A stretch of DNA of 64,000 bases from Rosellinia necatrix (taxonomy: Eukaryota; Ascomycota; Sordariomycetes; Xylariales; Xylariaceae): contig JAGYVD010000001.1 of assembly GCA_021209875.1 (NCBI GenBank), forward strand, positions 496,001 to 560,000. The letters run 5' to 3'. Shown piece by piece: positions 38,705 to 49,430 of the stretch. The position numbers and the translations under genes were made by a program. The first letter of the stretch is position 1. Each line of letters starts with the position of its first letter. Below the pieces are notes generated by a model. The model saw only the letters and a list, made by a program, of their open reading frames with translations, ran no database searches and had not been told where the DNA came from.

Positions 38705-38968
38705 TTGTGTGTAATATTAATCGAATTCCCTCACCACCGTTAAGTCGTCCATTTCCGTCCCGTCGCGGCCAAGGCCGCGCAGGAGCCGGGCCAGCTCCGC
38801 CTCGCTGTTGCTCCGCAGGCAGGCGGCCCAGCAGAGCGCGCAGAGGTCGCAGGCGGCGCCCGCCTCGGCAGACGCCCGCAGCGCCGCCACGCTGTCCCAC
38901 ACCGGCTCCGAGTTGCCGCGCGTCAGGTGGTCGCTGCGGAGGGTGGCGCATTTGGCGCACCGGTTCAT
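36299..38968 (-). CDS. Heterokaryon incompatibility (HET) domain protein
   Basis: HET proteins trigger cell death after fusion of incompatible hyphae, but many family members have no known allorecognition role. Exons are 38968-38735, 38466-38340, 38201-37030, 36972-36660 and 36588-36299, giving 711 residues. The first exon has CxxC-type cysteines (MNRCAKCATLR, CDLCALCWAACL) and joins DDLTV to WLEGLIYPSRPHREHDG in phase. The second intron joins LAELSVFADPG to TPAATLFSEIW. The HET core has YLALSYCWG, WIDALCIIQDNREDW and YGNAALTIIA. Then come SKRGWCYQEAVLSSRALVF and, across intron 3, VPSWSWAAVQGRV. The last exon ends with a typical CWCLPLTKSEGLILAR and FRRIGIMEVHD. Intron 1 (268 nt) contains three microsatellites. 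No ATG exists in the second exon, so exon 1 is needed. No partner domain (NACHT, ankyrin or WD) is fused. Confidence 0.87.
38467..38734 (-). other. First intron of the HET gene with GT, AT and GA microsatellites
   Basis: The intron opens with GTGAGG at 38734 and ends with GTATAG at 38467, with a CTAAC branch site upstream. On the plus strand it holds a GA run (38553-38575), an AT run (38672-38684) and a GT run (38684-38704). At 268 nt it is the longest intron of this gene. Confidence 0.75.
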
Positions 38969-39741
38969 GTTTTTTATTTTATTTTTTATTTATTTTTATT
39001 TATTTTTTTCTGCTGTTGCCGTTGCTGTTGCTGTTGTTGTTCTTGGGATGTTTTGATAACACTAGCTAAAAAGGAAAGGGGGAAGGGGAGGTACAAAAAA
39101 AAAAAAAAAAAAGAAGTGTTTAAGTCTCGTTCGTGTGTGTTATGAATACATGAGATGGATGGATGGATGGATGAGGTTGCATCTGGTTCGGGAACGGTTA
39201 GGCTAGGGAGGAGAGCGTTTGAGACACCGTTAAGCGGGCGGGGGGCCGGGGAGTGCATTGTGTATATGTATGTATGTATTATGTATGCATGCGCGTGTGT
39301 CGGTGTGGGTGTGTGTGGTAGGTAAGGTGGGGGCTGTGAACCTAGATTGGGGATGGGAATTGGATTATAGGGGAGGAGGAAGAGAGATAACAGAGCCTAT
39401 CTACGCGAGACCACCCGTCTACTTAATAATACATTCAGCCCCTAGCCATATACCTATCTAGGTGATGGCATACGGGACTCACTCATTGCTGCTTCTCGCT
39501 ACTAGAGAGCTGGCTATTTAGTTCACTATCTAGTTGGCGGAAATAAAGAATCACCCATGCCATCTAACACTACCTTTAGACAACTTCAAATAGGATGCGG
39601 TATTAGTCATGCTTATAAGTAATTTCATTCAGCTATCAATACGTCATACAACATCCCCGAATCTCATTTTACCCGAACATCCGCTTCATAAATACATATT
39701 TTATCTGGATAGCCAGAGCCATAGCCGGAACGACAGTGAGC

Positions 39742-39779
<38 letters not shown>

Positions 39780-39874
39780 GTTATGTGAAACAATGCATGC
39801 CGCTTAGAAATGCTGTTCCCATCCCGTTCCAAATCATCGTTATCCCGCCATACCCACCGACCGACCTATCCCGT
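38969..39874. other. Low-complexity spacer upstream of the HET gene, downstream of eIF5B
   Basis: Contains T-rich and TTGCTG-repeat DNA (38970-39050), an A run near 39095-39112, GGAT repeats near 39156-39172, GTAT/GTGT runs near 39258-39315 and a CT dinucleotide run at 39747-39776. No coding signal is seen. The HET promoter and eIF5B 3' UTR should lie here. Confidence 0.5.
39747..39776. repeat. CT dinucleotide microsatellite
   Basis: About fifteen uninterrupted CT units, roughly 100 bp beyond the eIF5B stop codon on its 3' side. Confidence 0.9.
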
Positions 39875-42800
39875 TTAGTTGATATCGAACACCGGCTTGA
39901 GCTTGATGATGAGCGACCACTCGTCATTTGTGACCTCTTTCCTGTAATATTCCTTCAGGCAGTCAATGCTCGCACGCGAGACTAAGCTGTACAGGCTGTC
40001 TGATTCTTCGAGTTGTCGGCCGTATGTCGGCTGGTGACCACCCATCTCAATCTTGACTGCCACCGAGGGCTGCCCCTTTTTGCAGACCGGGATTTGTTTA
40101 TGATCTCTTTCTATCGATGATCTATGCATAATTCGTTAGTGCCAAGATAAAGAGATTAAATTGACAAAGAGAAAAGAGAAAAGAGAAAAGGGATAGTAGG
40201 AGAACGATGGAGAGAGGCCGCTGGCTTGCGATATGGAATGGATAGACTTACACTCGTCCCAAGCTGACAATTTCCTTGGCACCAGTTGTGGCGTTCTGCT
40301 TCACTGCTGCTATTGGTGTGCCAACTCTGAGGTTGCCATCAATCACGTCAACGCCTACTACGATGGGGTTGGTCTTATTGAAGACTGCCACCGTGTTCAG
40401 AACGCAGGGGAAGACAGCCAGCAATTTCGACTCTTCTTTCTTCCTTTCGAGTTGCTCTTCCATATGTTTCGTAAAGGCGTCAAACAAGTGGTAGATAATG
40501 TCGGCAGTGAAAATTTTGATGTTGTTCTCATCAGCGTAGGCCTGGGCTTCTTTGTCCACCTTCACGTCGAAACACAGCATAGCAGCATAGTCGGGGCTTT
40601 TCTCCAACATCGTACCGCATTGCATCACATCACGCTTGAATACCGGGCCGATACCAACGTTGGCCACAGGAATCTTGCAATCTTTCAAGAAATCGAGAAG
40701 TGCTTCGAGAGAACCAAGCGTCGATGCTTGCACACTGACACCCCGCCCTGACGTCGACACACGGCTGAACAACTTGTTCAAATCTGCTTCCACCTCCTCT
40801 TCAAGACCTTCTTCATCGTCGTCGGGTCCGACAACGAGCAGTCGAGAACCGGCAATGGCGCCGTCAAGACCGGGTGCACTGATTTTGACACCCATCGCTG
40901 CCTTGACTTCCTTGTTGTGCACGTATTGAGATTTCACACGCAGTTCTTTCATGACCGCTGGAGTAAGCAGTGCTCGGATGTTCGTGGTAATTGCTCCCTC
41001 GACACCGCACACCACTATCCGATCGCCTTCTCGGAGGATACCGTTCGATAGGATGACATCAATAGTCATACCAAAACCCTCAATCGCCTTCACTTCCAGG
41101 ACAGTAGCCTGCACCTCTGACAGATACATGAGTGAGCCAACCATCCTTTCCTGAGTTAGCTGCAAGATGAGTTTCAACATATCCGGGATACCCTCTCCTG
41201 TATGGGCAGAGGTTGGAACTAGTGAAACGTATCGGGCCATCGACTTGTTCTCGTAGTAAAGCTCAGCATTGAAGCCTTGCTCGGCAAAGGCAAGTTTGGT
41301 CTGCTCCAGCCTGCTCTTAAATTCGTTTTGCACACCTCGGTTCTGCAGCGCCAAACTCTCTTGGAACCCATTGTTATCTACCTTCTTCCAGCCGTACAGA
41401 CGATCAATCTTGTTGAGCGCCACAATGAACGGTGTTTTCCGGTCACGAAGCAGCTTCATCGATTCCAATGTCTGAGGTTCAAGGCCGTGCATGATGTCGA
41501 CGACGAGAATAGCAATGTTGCAAAGGGAGGAGCCTCTGGAACGCAAATTGGAGAAAGACTCGTGACCAGGGGTATCAATAATCAAAAGGCCCGGGACCTT
41601 CAATTCAAATTTTCCGTCCTGGTTTACGACGGCGGTCTTTTGTTTGATAGCGTCGCCTAGTAGGAAAGATATTAGTTGCTAGCCATTGATTGCAGCAGAG
41701 AGTGTAGAACGAACCTGGGAAATATGTAGCACCGATCTGCTGCGTAATTCCACCAGCTTCACCTTCCTGAACGTTTGTCTGGCGAATCTTATCCAAGAGT
41801 TTCGTCTTTCCTGTATCGACGTGTCCCAGGATACAGCAGATAGGACTACGGAGATTCTCCTTGGATCTCGCCGCCAGAGCAGCCTGGTGCGCTTTCTCTC
41901 TCCGTTCCGCAGCCTCCTTCTTACGCTGGGCTATCGCAGCCCGGGCGGCTGATTGCTCCTCATCTTCAGAAGATTCCTCCGATTCGGACTCGGATTCAGG
42001 CTCTCGCTGCGTCTTGGTGGTGTCCTTCGGAGCGGGTTTCTTTTCATCCTCTTCCTCGGAATCGGCGTCCCAGCTATCTTTGACCTCGCCTTCTGAAGCC
42101 GCAGCCGCTTCCCAATCTTCGTCAACTTCCTCGTCTGCCAGTGCCTTCTTAGCAGCCTCCTCGGCGGCGGCTTTCGCGGCGGCTTCTTCGGCGGCCTTGG
42201 CTTCAGCCTCCTTCGCGGCGGCCTCGGCCTTTATTCTCGCCCGCTCGGCAGCTTCAGCCAGGATTTTCTCTTCATCCACCTAGAACAGGTCAGTAAAGGT
42301 GATACTAGTGCAAGTTCTAGAAATGGGAGACAACCTTTTGGTCATTTTTCTTGCCCCGCTTTTTGTTATCATAGGTAGCCTTCTTCTTCTTGTCCTCGCC
42401 GTCTTCCGAAGGTCCAACCTGGAGGCCGGCATCGATCATTTGCTTCAGTTTTTTCTCATTGCGAGCCTTCTCTTCCCTCTGTGCCTTGGTGAGATATTTC
42501 CCTTCTTTCTTGAGTTGTTCAATCTTCTCCTTCTCCTTTTGCTTCTTCCGGGCCTTCTCTTCTTCCTTCCGTTTAGCTTCTTCAGCCTCCTGTTTCTCTA
42601 GCTCTGCAAGGCGCTCTTTTTCCAGCTCAGAGGCTCGAGCGGCTTCTTCGCGTTGCCGCCGCAAGTCCTCTTGTTGCTTTTGGAGGGCGGCTAGATGTGG
42701 TGGAAGCTTTTTCCCTTTCTTATTAGGGGCCTCTTCCGCAGCCGGCGGGGCTGTAGTCTCCGTCTTCGCTTCTACGACGGCTTTGGTAGGCTCTGCAGGC

Positions 42801-43381
42801 TTTGCGGCAGGCGCGGGTGTGGATGCGGGCTTCTTCTTCGCAGCCTAGTGGAACAGTAAACATGAGCTCGGTCTCGTTTAAAGATGAATGATAGTACTAA
42901 CCTGTTCCTTCTTTCTTTGCTTTTCTCTCTCTTTCTTCAACCTTTCTTTCTCCGCCTTGGTGAGAATCTTACCAGACTCCCCGACTTCATCCGCGTCAGC
43001 GTTGGAAGCGGGAACCTTGGCAGCAGGTTGGTTCTTGTTCTGTTTGCCTCCTTTTCCCTTCTTTCCCGGTAGAGCAAACTCGTCCTCCATGCTCGCTTCT
43101 TGGGGTGCTTGGAAGGCGGTGATGTCGGTGGGCTCTGGCGTAGCGGGCTGTGCAGAATCGCCGTCAACGAAGTTCTCGGACAAGCCCTTCTTCTTGCGCT
43201 TCTCCCGATTCTTCTTCATCATGGCCATGAGACCACCAGCAGGAGCCTCATCCCCCTCGGGCTGTTCCTCTGGGGCATCGGTAGCAGGAGCAGCGTCACC
43301 ATTTGTCGGCGCAATGGATTCACCAAGCTCAGCCTCCCAGTCGTCGGCCGCCTTCTTTCCTCCCTTCTTTTTGGGCGGCAT
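39875..43381 (-). CDS. FUN12: Translation initiation factor eIF5B
   Basis: eIF5B is the GTPase that drives ribosomal subunit joining at the end of initiation (IF2 homologue). Exons are 43381-42902, 42844-42335, 42279-41715, 41656-40252 and 40121-39875, giving 1068 residues, close to the family length. The first third is a charged, disordered extension rich in Lys and Glu ([39 protein letters not shown]). The G domain starts near residue 480: [20 protein letters not shown] (G1), [13 protein letters not shown] (switch 1), [19 protein letters not shown] (G3) and [11 protein letters not shown] (G4). Domains II-IV follow, with [40 protein letters not shown] and [17 protein letters not shown]. The protein ends with the expected [12 protein letters not shown]. 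All five exons join in phase and the frame is intact. Confidence 0.95.
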
Positions 43382-44426
43382 CTCGGCGGTTTGACGGATC
43401 TATAGGTAGATAAGAGTGCAGTAGAGTATGCGCCGTTAGGTGGTGATGTATGTGTTGTGCGGCGATGTATGTGTTGGTTGGTGGTGCAGATGGGATTGGA
43501 TGAATAAGAGAAGGAGGCGAGTTCGTTCCTTCGCGATGTACTCCTATGAGAGAATAGGACCCGAGGGTTAACCTAGCAAGAGGCGAGGCAGACTAAAGGC
43601 ACGGGTGCCTGAAGAACTTCTGGGAGGGAGGCGAATCAAAAAATATTAGGTCAGGTAGGTAAAGCGTCCAGTCGGGAGATGGATGTCCTAGGAAACTCCC
43701 AAGACATTGCCCGCTCTCGTTTCGTCCGCTTATCTCCGAAGGCAAAAGAATTGCAGGAGAAAAATATTATAATAAATAGCCACCGGCTTTAGAACTAGAT
43801 GCTGAGGGGTCGTTAGAAAGAGTCTAGTATTTAGTAGTGGAGTTGGTTGAGGTGGGAGGGTCGAAGGTGACGGGACGTTGCGGGGAGTTGTGCAGTTCTA
43901 GCGGGCAAAATAAAATGTGTGTAGCGCTTGCTTCCTTGCTCATGAACTCAAAAACTTGGTCATAATTTAGACCCTGGAGGGCGGCTGCCGGAAACTCCGC
44001 CAAAGCCCGGGCTATGCCGTGCGGGCCAATACCACAGCACGTAGCTAGGTAAGCGAAAAGCTAAATAGACTAGGCTAGGTACCTAACCTGGTTATCCATT
44101 ATCGATAAGGATACAACAAGTTTCAAATCGTTATCAACCTTGAGTCACTACAACCTCTACCATGGGTAAAAATTAAAAATGATGGCATGGAACTTTATGA
44201 TGGTGTATTAACTAGCTTTCATTCACATAGTTTCTTAACACTAAAAATTAAAAAAAAAACAAGATATTGCAGGGATGTCTTGTGAAAAAGTATACAGGAA
44301 CTCAAAATCAAGTCATTAAACCCCAGGTGGGCTTGATGGCACTTTTATTATCACAACCATGAAAATCCACAAAAATCGACTAGGTATAACTATAGATAAC
44401 CACGACACCAATTTGGAAGCGGGCAC
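43382..44426. other. Intergenic, eIF5B promoter and spacer
   Basis: About 1 kb. The first 150 bp carry TGTATGTGTTG repeats and the eIF5B leader. A GCTAGGTACCTAACC motif lies near 44075. The part from 44100 to 44400 is AT-rich with A runs. No gene is supported. Confidence 0.45.
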
Positions 44427-44566
44427 CGACCTCGGCCGGATTCGAACCGACAATCTTTAGAGAACCAGTTATTTTAGCTTTTCATGTTTTTTCAAAGCCT
44501 CGCAATTCAGTTTTTCTGATTGATTGATGACCGAAATCTAACGTCATGCCATTAGGCCACGAGGCC
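44427..44566 (-). tRNA. tRNA-Arg (anticodon TCG) with a 68-nt intron; D-stem imperfect
   Basis: On the minus strand the acceptor GGCCTCG (44566-44560) pairs with CGAGGTC (44434-44428), followed by discriminator G at 44427. The anticodon stem TTAGA pairs perfectly with TCTAA. The loop reads TTTCGG then, after the intron, C, so the anticodon is TCG (reads CGA, Arg). The intron is 44530-44463, inserted one base 3' of the anticodon as is canonical, and it contains a CGA triplet that could pair with the anticodon. The T-arm is GTCGG-TTCGAAT-CCGGC (one U-G pair). The D-stem, GCC against GAC, has a C-A mismatch. This weakens the fold and raises the chance of a pseudogene. Mature length is 72 nt before CCA. 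Confidence 0.75.
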
Positions 44567-45293
44567 ATCATCGTCTGATGGTGATGATTGGAGGTAATGC
44601 CAGTGCTCCGGAGCCTATGAACAGATGGGGATGGGGAAGGAAACAATCAGAACAAAGAGAGGGGTATCAAACGGGACGGTAACACAGCAACTCACTGACC
44701 CCTCCAGCTTGAGTGGATAGTGATATAATTTTGATACCTGTGGTAATTATTGTGTGGAAAGCTTTCCCGTATGTGGCCGTGATTCATTCGCTAGAATGGT
44801 TGGCGCCAGACACCAACAAACTGATCCTCAAAATATCAGGTCACCTCATATCATCATGCTATCCGCAACAAAATCTTCTTCTCTCCTCTCCATTATGTGC
44901 CAAATTACCCACCAATGGCACTATGGTACTTCCCTCGCTCCGCGCTGATGTTGCTAGGCCACCAATAAACAGCTTGCTTCGGTATCTCCTGGCTTCATTA
45001 GGCATCACAGGGATTAGAAGGGAGCAGAGTGCTATAGATGTAAACATAGTCATGTCCGGATGAAACCTATCTCGAGTCTACAACTGGCCTCGTATACTTA
45101 TTGAGCGGCCGTAATCTATCTCTAACAACGCAATATCCGGTTTGGATTGGGAAAAAAAAATCATCCCAATCTGTCTGTCGTTGAATCATACCGTCCTAGC
45201 GAGCCCTCCATTGCAGTCATTACTTTTACTTCTCTTCATCCACGTTATGATTTTTCATGGCGCCCCCTACGTAAGAAATCCGTTCGCAGGCCT
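44567..45293. other. Intergenic between tRNA-Arg and Hsp88
   Basis: About 730 bp with no recognisable gene. A short plus-strand frame at 44713-45063 has no family motif. It presumably includes the Hsp88 3' UTR and upstream tRNA flank. Confidence 0.4.
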
Positions 45294-47850
45294 TCAAGAA
45301 CCAAGCTCTTCAGCCTCGGGCTTAGCAGGCTCAGCGTCTGTCATCTCTTCGTCTTTGTTTCCCTCGCCTTTCTCTGGCTCGGCTGCTTTGCGGGCTTCCT
45401 CCTCGGCCGCCCTCTTCGCTGCGGCCTCGGCGTCAATCTTGGCCTGCAGCGCTTCGCGATCGGCCTCTACCTTATCGAAGTATCTCTGGCTGATAGGACC
45501 GGCCATGGAACGGATCTCGTCTATTTTGGCAATGTAGACGGCCTTGGTGCTGTCCTCGCCATCCTCGTATAACCAATCCTACCAAAGTTAGCCGCTTACG
45601 TTGATGTGACAGGGAATACCAAGAACATACCTCGGTTTCGGTGAGCTTAGATCTGAGCTTGTCTTTCTCTTCCTCGCTAGCAAAGTCGGCGAATTGGTCG
45701 TCCAGTTTGTTCCGCATGTCATAGATATAAGTCTCGAGCTCGTTCTTCTTCTCTTCTGTGTCGGCAACGAGCTTATCTTCCATAATCATGGCAGCTTCTT
45801 TCTCGAATAGGTTGCTCTTGGTATTTGCATCGAGCGAAGTGGTTCCGGCAACTATAGGCAGATCGCCTTTGCGAACCTGCTTCTTCACTTTTCGAGTCTT
45901 TACCTTGCCCTCCTCCTTCTTATCGTCGGTTTCCATCGCCTGCAAACGAAATAGATTAGTTATTGTCATTTTAAAGCAGTTGGGGCTCCAGTTCGCCCGC
46001 CTGGAAGCGCCGCAAATTGATCAGAGATCAGACTCACGTCTGGGTCTTTCTTCTCGCCGTCGTCCTTCTTCTCATCCTTAATTTCCTCCTCGACTTCCTG
46101 ATCTTCGACATAATAACCGCTCTCCACGTTAAGGATACCATGGATATTAACCCGCGCCTTTAGTTTGCATATCATGAATTCAGTCTTTGGATCGGCCTTG
46201 ACTCCTTTGACCGAGAAACGGCCAATGAAGGGAGCCACCTTGCCCGGGAGATCTTCGGGTTTTGAGTATCGTGCCTCTAGATCGAATGGCTGTTTCCGGT
46301 AGAATGTGAGAATCTTGGTAGACGGCAAGACGTTGCCTCGGTTGAAAACAGTTAAGCTTGTATCCTCGTCAGGAATGTCTACGTCCTTCTCCCAGGAGAA
46401 CTCAATGGGATAGTGGACGATATCCGCAACGGAGAAATCGCGGACCTTGAAGACGGGTGACAGAATAGCGCAGGCGAAAGCGCAACCTCGGGCAATGGCC
46501 TCATCCTGGTTGAGGGTGAAGGATAAAGGTTTACCAAAGAAGGACTGGATTCTCTCCTTGACGGCCGGCACGCGGGTGCTACCACCAACTAGCTCAATGA
46601 AGTCGATATCATCCTTGGTCAACTTCGAATCGGCCAGCGCTTGTTCTAACGGGGCCGTGACTTTGCCTAAGAGCGGCTCGACGAGTGCCTCGAATTCCTG
46701 GCGCGTCACCATGGCATTCACATCGATGTCATTCATAAGAGACTCAATGTTTAGGGGAGCCTGCTGGTTTGCCGATAGAATCTTCTTGAGCTTCTCAGCG
46801 CCGGTCTCGACACGGGCCATAGCCTTAGGGTTAGTGGCTATATCGATCCGGTACTTGCCCTTAAATTCCTTTTGGAAGTGGTTGACCAAAGCCAGGTTGA
46901 AATCGCGACCACCAAAGTGTCGATCGAAGGCAGTAGACTTGACTATCAGCTCGCCCTTTTTGAACTCGACAATGGAGCAAGAGAAGTTGCTGTGGCCCAT
47001 GTCGACGAAAACGACTCGGCGCGGCCGCTGGTCTTCGGCAGGCAAATCAAGCTTGGTGATACCGTAGCCCAGGGCAGCAGCGGTGGTATCGTTCATAATG
47101 CGAAGCGGTTTGAGGCCGGCAATCTCGGAGGCATCGAGAATGCTTCGTCGCTGCATGTCGGTGAACCATGGTGGCACGCTCATGACAACATCGGCTACCG
47201 GAAGCCGAAGCTCAGTAGCGGCAGTTTGCTTGATCTTGCTCAAGAACATGGCAACGATCTGTGTGGCTGAAAACTTCTCCTTCTTGCCCTGGTATGAGAC
47301 CTCAGCGCCAACCTGGCCATTGCAGTCTACGAGGGCTGCCGAGACGTACTGCTGCTCGATCTGCACATCAGGGTCTTTGAGCGCACGTCCGGCTAGGCGC
47401 TTCAGGGAGGAGACGGTATTCTTGAGGTTGGAGATTTCTTGTGTCTTAGCTGGCTCGCCAAGGTAGCGGGACTTGGGGCCGAATCCCACCAGAGAACTAA
47501 AAAATGAATATCAGTCAAATAGAGTTATCATCGGCAGGGCCGGACGGGGACTTACGGCGTGGCACGGTTGGAGACTTCATTGGTGATCTACGTAAACAAG
47601 AGATCCGTCAGTCTTGCAAACGGGGCTGTCGCGATAGAGGGGTAGGAAGGGGGTAGCAAAGAAGCGAGAAGGGAGAAGCGGGAGGTGACAAGGACAGGTG
47701 GTACGCACAACATCAACGCCTCGATTCCTCGCTACCGCAACAACCGTGTTGAGCGTTCCGAAGTCGATACCTAGAGGACACTCGTGTCAGTAAGTAAAGG
47801 AGGAATAAAAACACGGTGTCTGGGCAAGGAAACATACCAACGACGGACAT
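45294..47850 (-). CDS. Hsp110-family chaperone (Hsp88/Sse1 type)
   Basis: This protein acts as nucleotide-exchange factor and holdase for cytosolic Hsp70. Exons are 47850-47838, 47770-47709, 47587-47556, 47496-46038, 45939-45631 and 45578-45294, giving 719 residues. The N-terminus, rebuilt across three introns, reads [20 protein letters not shown], then [20 protein letters not shown] and [20 protein letters not shown]. Also typical of the Hsp110 branch are the [20 protein letters not shown] block, [40 protein letters not shown] and [20 protein letters not shown]. The C-terminal region has an acidic insert ([20 protein letters not shown]), a helical part and an Ala/Glu-rich tail ending [10 protein letters not shown]. 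Start and stop are well defined, and introns cluster at the 5' end. A heat-shock element upstream fits heat induction. Confidence 0.95.
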
Positions 47851-48336
47851 CTTGGCTAGATAGACGTGAGCAAGCGGGAGTATTGTATGGTTGGGGGGGT
47901 TCTTCTGTTGAGATCCGGCGCAGGACCGCTTTAGAGGGGAGGGCCGAAGATATTGGCGGGGAAAAAACAGAGAGGAAGTGTAGAGAGGCGAAGATGCAGG
48001 TGGTAGTGGTAGTGGTGGTGGTGGTGGCGGCGGTGGTGGTTATGGTAATGGTGAGTGAAAGTCGGAAACGCGGCAGCACGTTGCACTTTGCACGTTGTAG
48101 ATAGTCACTGCCTACTTACTACCTCACACAGCAGGACAGAAAAGCGATTCTTTAAATAAGTAAGGGGAAAAAAAGCTGCCCAAAACACTCTACCGGTGTT
48201 CACTGTGCCTACCTAAAGGGTGGGAGGGAAGGAGGGACAGGCCTGGGAATTCTGCAGTAGGCTAGCCTCACCCGGGTTACCCCTCCTTAGACACACCCCC
48301 CACGGTGGGGCGTGTCGAAAGAAGGCGATCCAGCGC

Positions 48337-48354
48337 GAAACTTCTAGAGGCTTC
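48337..48354. promoter_or_regulatory. Heat-shock element (four 5-bp units)
   Basis: The bases GAAACTTCTAGAGGCTTC give the alternating units GAA, TTC, GAG and TTC at exact 5-bp spacing, which is the HSF1 binding pattern with one imperfect unit. It lies about 490 bp upstream of the Hsp88 start codon and next to no other gene start. Confidence 0.65.
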
Positions 48355-49129
48355 AAGCAACAACGCCCAGGAGGACGGAGACGGAATCCAAAACAATCAA
48401 TCATTCCCCCCAACACATGCGGACCGCCTTGGCTGGTTCTGCCCAGTAGAAACCATCACCAGCCTTGCCAGCCATAGTACGCGACCATGCATTAGGTAAT
48501 AACCATCAAATATTATGTGTTGCCAAGTTTGTGCCTGGTTCTCTCTACACTACTGCCACCCTCTGACTTCCGTAGGGGGGGGCGGAGAGAAATTTCATTT
48601 TTCATTACATTTCTATTGTATCCATTTTTTTCATAGCCACGACAGGCTAGATGATGACGACTTGTCTAAGAACACCCCCTACCCTCTCTATCCTCTTCTC
48701 ACTCTCCTTATCACCCCGCCTCCCTGTTACTTATCGTGCCTATCAACTGATAGTGTGGGGTTAAAATATTGCATGCGCCCCGCAGCAAGACTGCCCTGGC
48801 GAAAACGCTTCTCAAAGCCCAATAAAAACGCGAAGGTAGACACACCTTTCTCAGCGTAAGTAAGGTAACTTGTATTCGCGTTTTAGTTGCACTCTCCTTA
48901 GTTTTAGCAGTAACAGGAAAAGAAAAGCCGCAGAAAAGAACCTCTCATTTTACTCTGCTTTCCTGCCTACCAAGGTAGGCGGATATTTTCCAGTCATAGT
49001 TGAGTACTAAGTACCTAGGTACCTTTACCTAGGTACCTTAAATGCCTAGTAGTACCGTATCAGTCGATTTTCATTGGATACGCCATACTGCAGTTCAATC
49101 ATTGTAAGCGCAGCCCAACTCGTCAACAG

Positions 49130-49130
<1 letters not shown>

Positions 49131-49187
<57 letters not shown>
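49131..49187. repeat. Long TC dinucleotide microsatellite
   Basis: About 27 uninterrupted TC units in the spacer between the Hsp88 promoter and the 3' end of the N-acetylglutamate synthase gene. Confidence 0.95.
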
Positions 49188-49188
<1 letters not shown>

Positions 49189-49430
49189 TAGTAGGTTCAG
49201 GCCCGAGACAAGGAGAACAGGCGACGTGGTGAAATATAAATATCCTGCAGCGCACATGCCTCGTGCGAATTATCGGCTCGGGATGGAATCACGAGCCCCA
49301 ACTACCCTGTTTCGTAGAGCCCATGGGTCGCTGCATAGATAGGCAGTCAAGGTTTGACTTGATCTATTAGGTATCTTGTTCAGTGCCCCCTTTTAGCAGG
49401 TTTTGGGACATCCCCCCCATCTGTTCTCCC

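Larger units (their letters stand above)
47851..49430. other. Hsp88 promoter region and spacer
   Basis: The Hsp88 leader lies next to the start, with a GGTGGT repeat near 48000-48045. The element at 48337-48354 is listed separately. Beyond it come CT-rich DNA, TACCTAGGTACC motifs near 49010-49040 and a long TC run at 49131-49187. No coding signal is seen. Confidence 0.5.
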
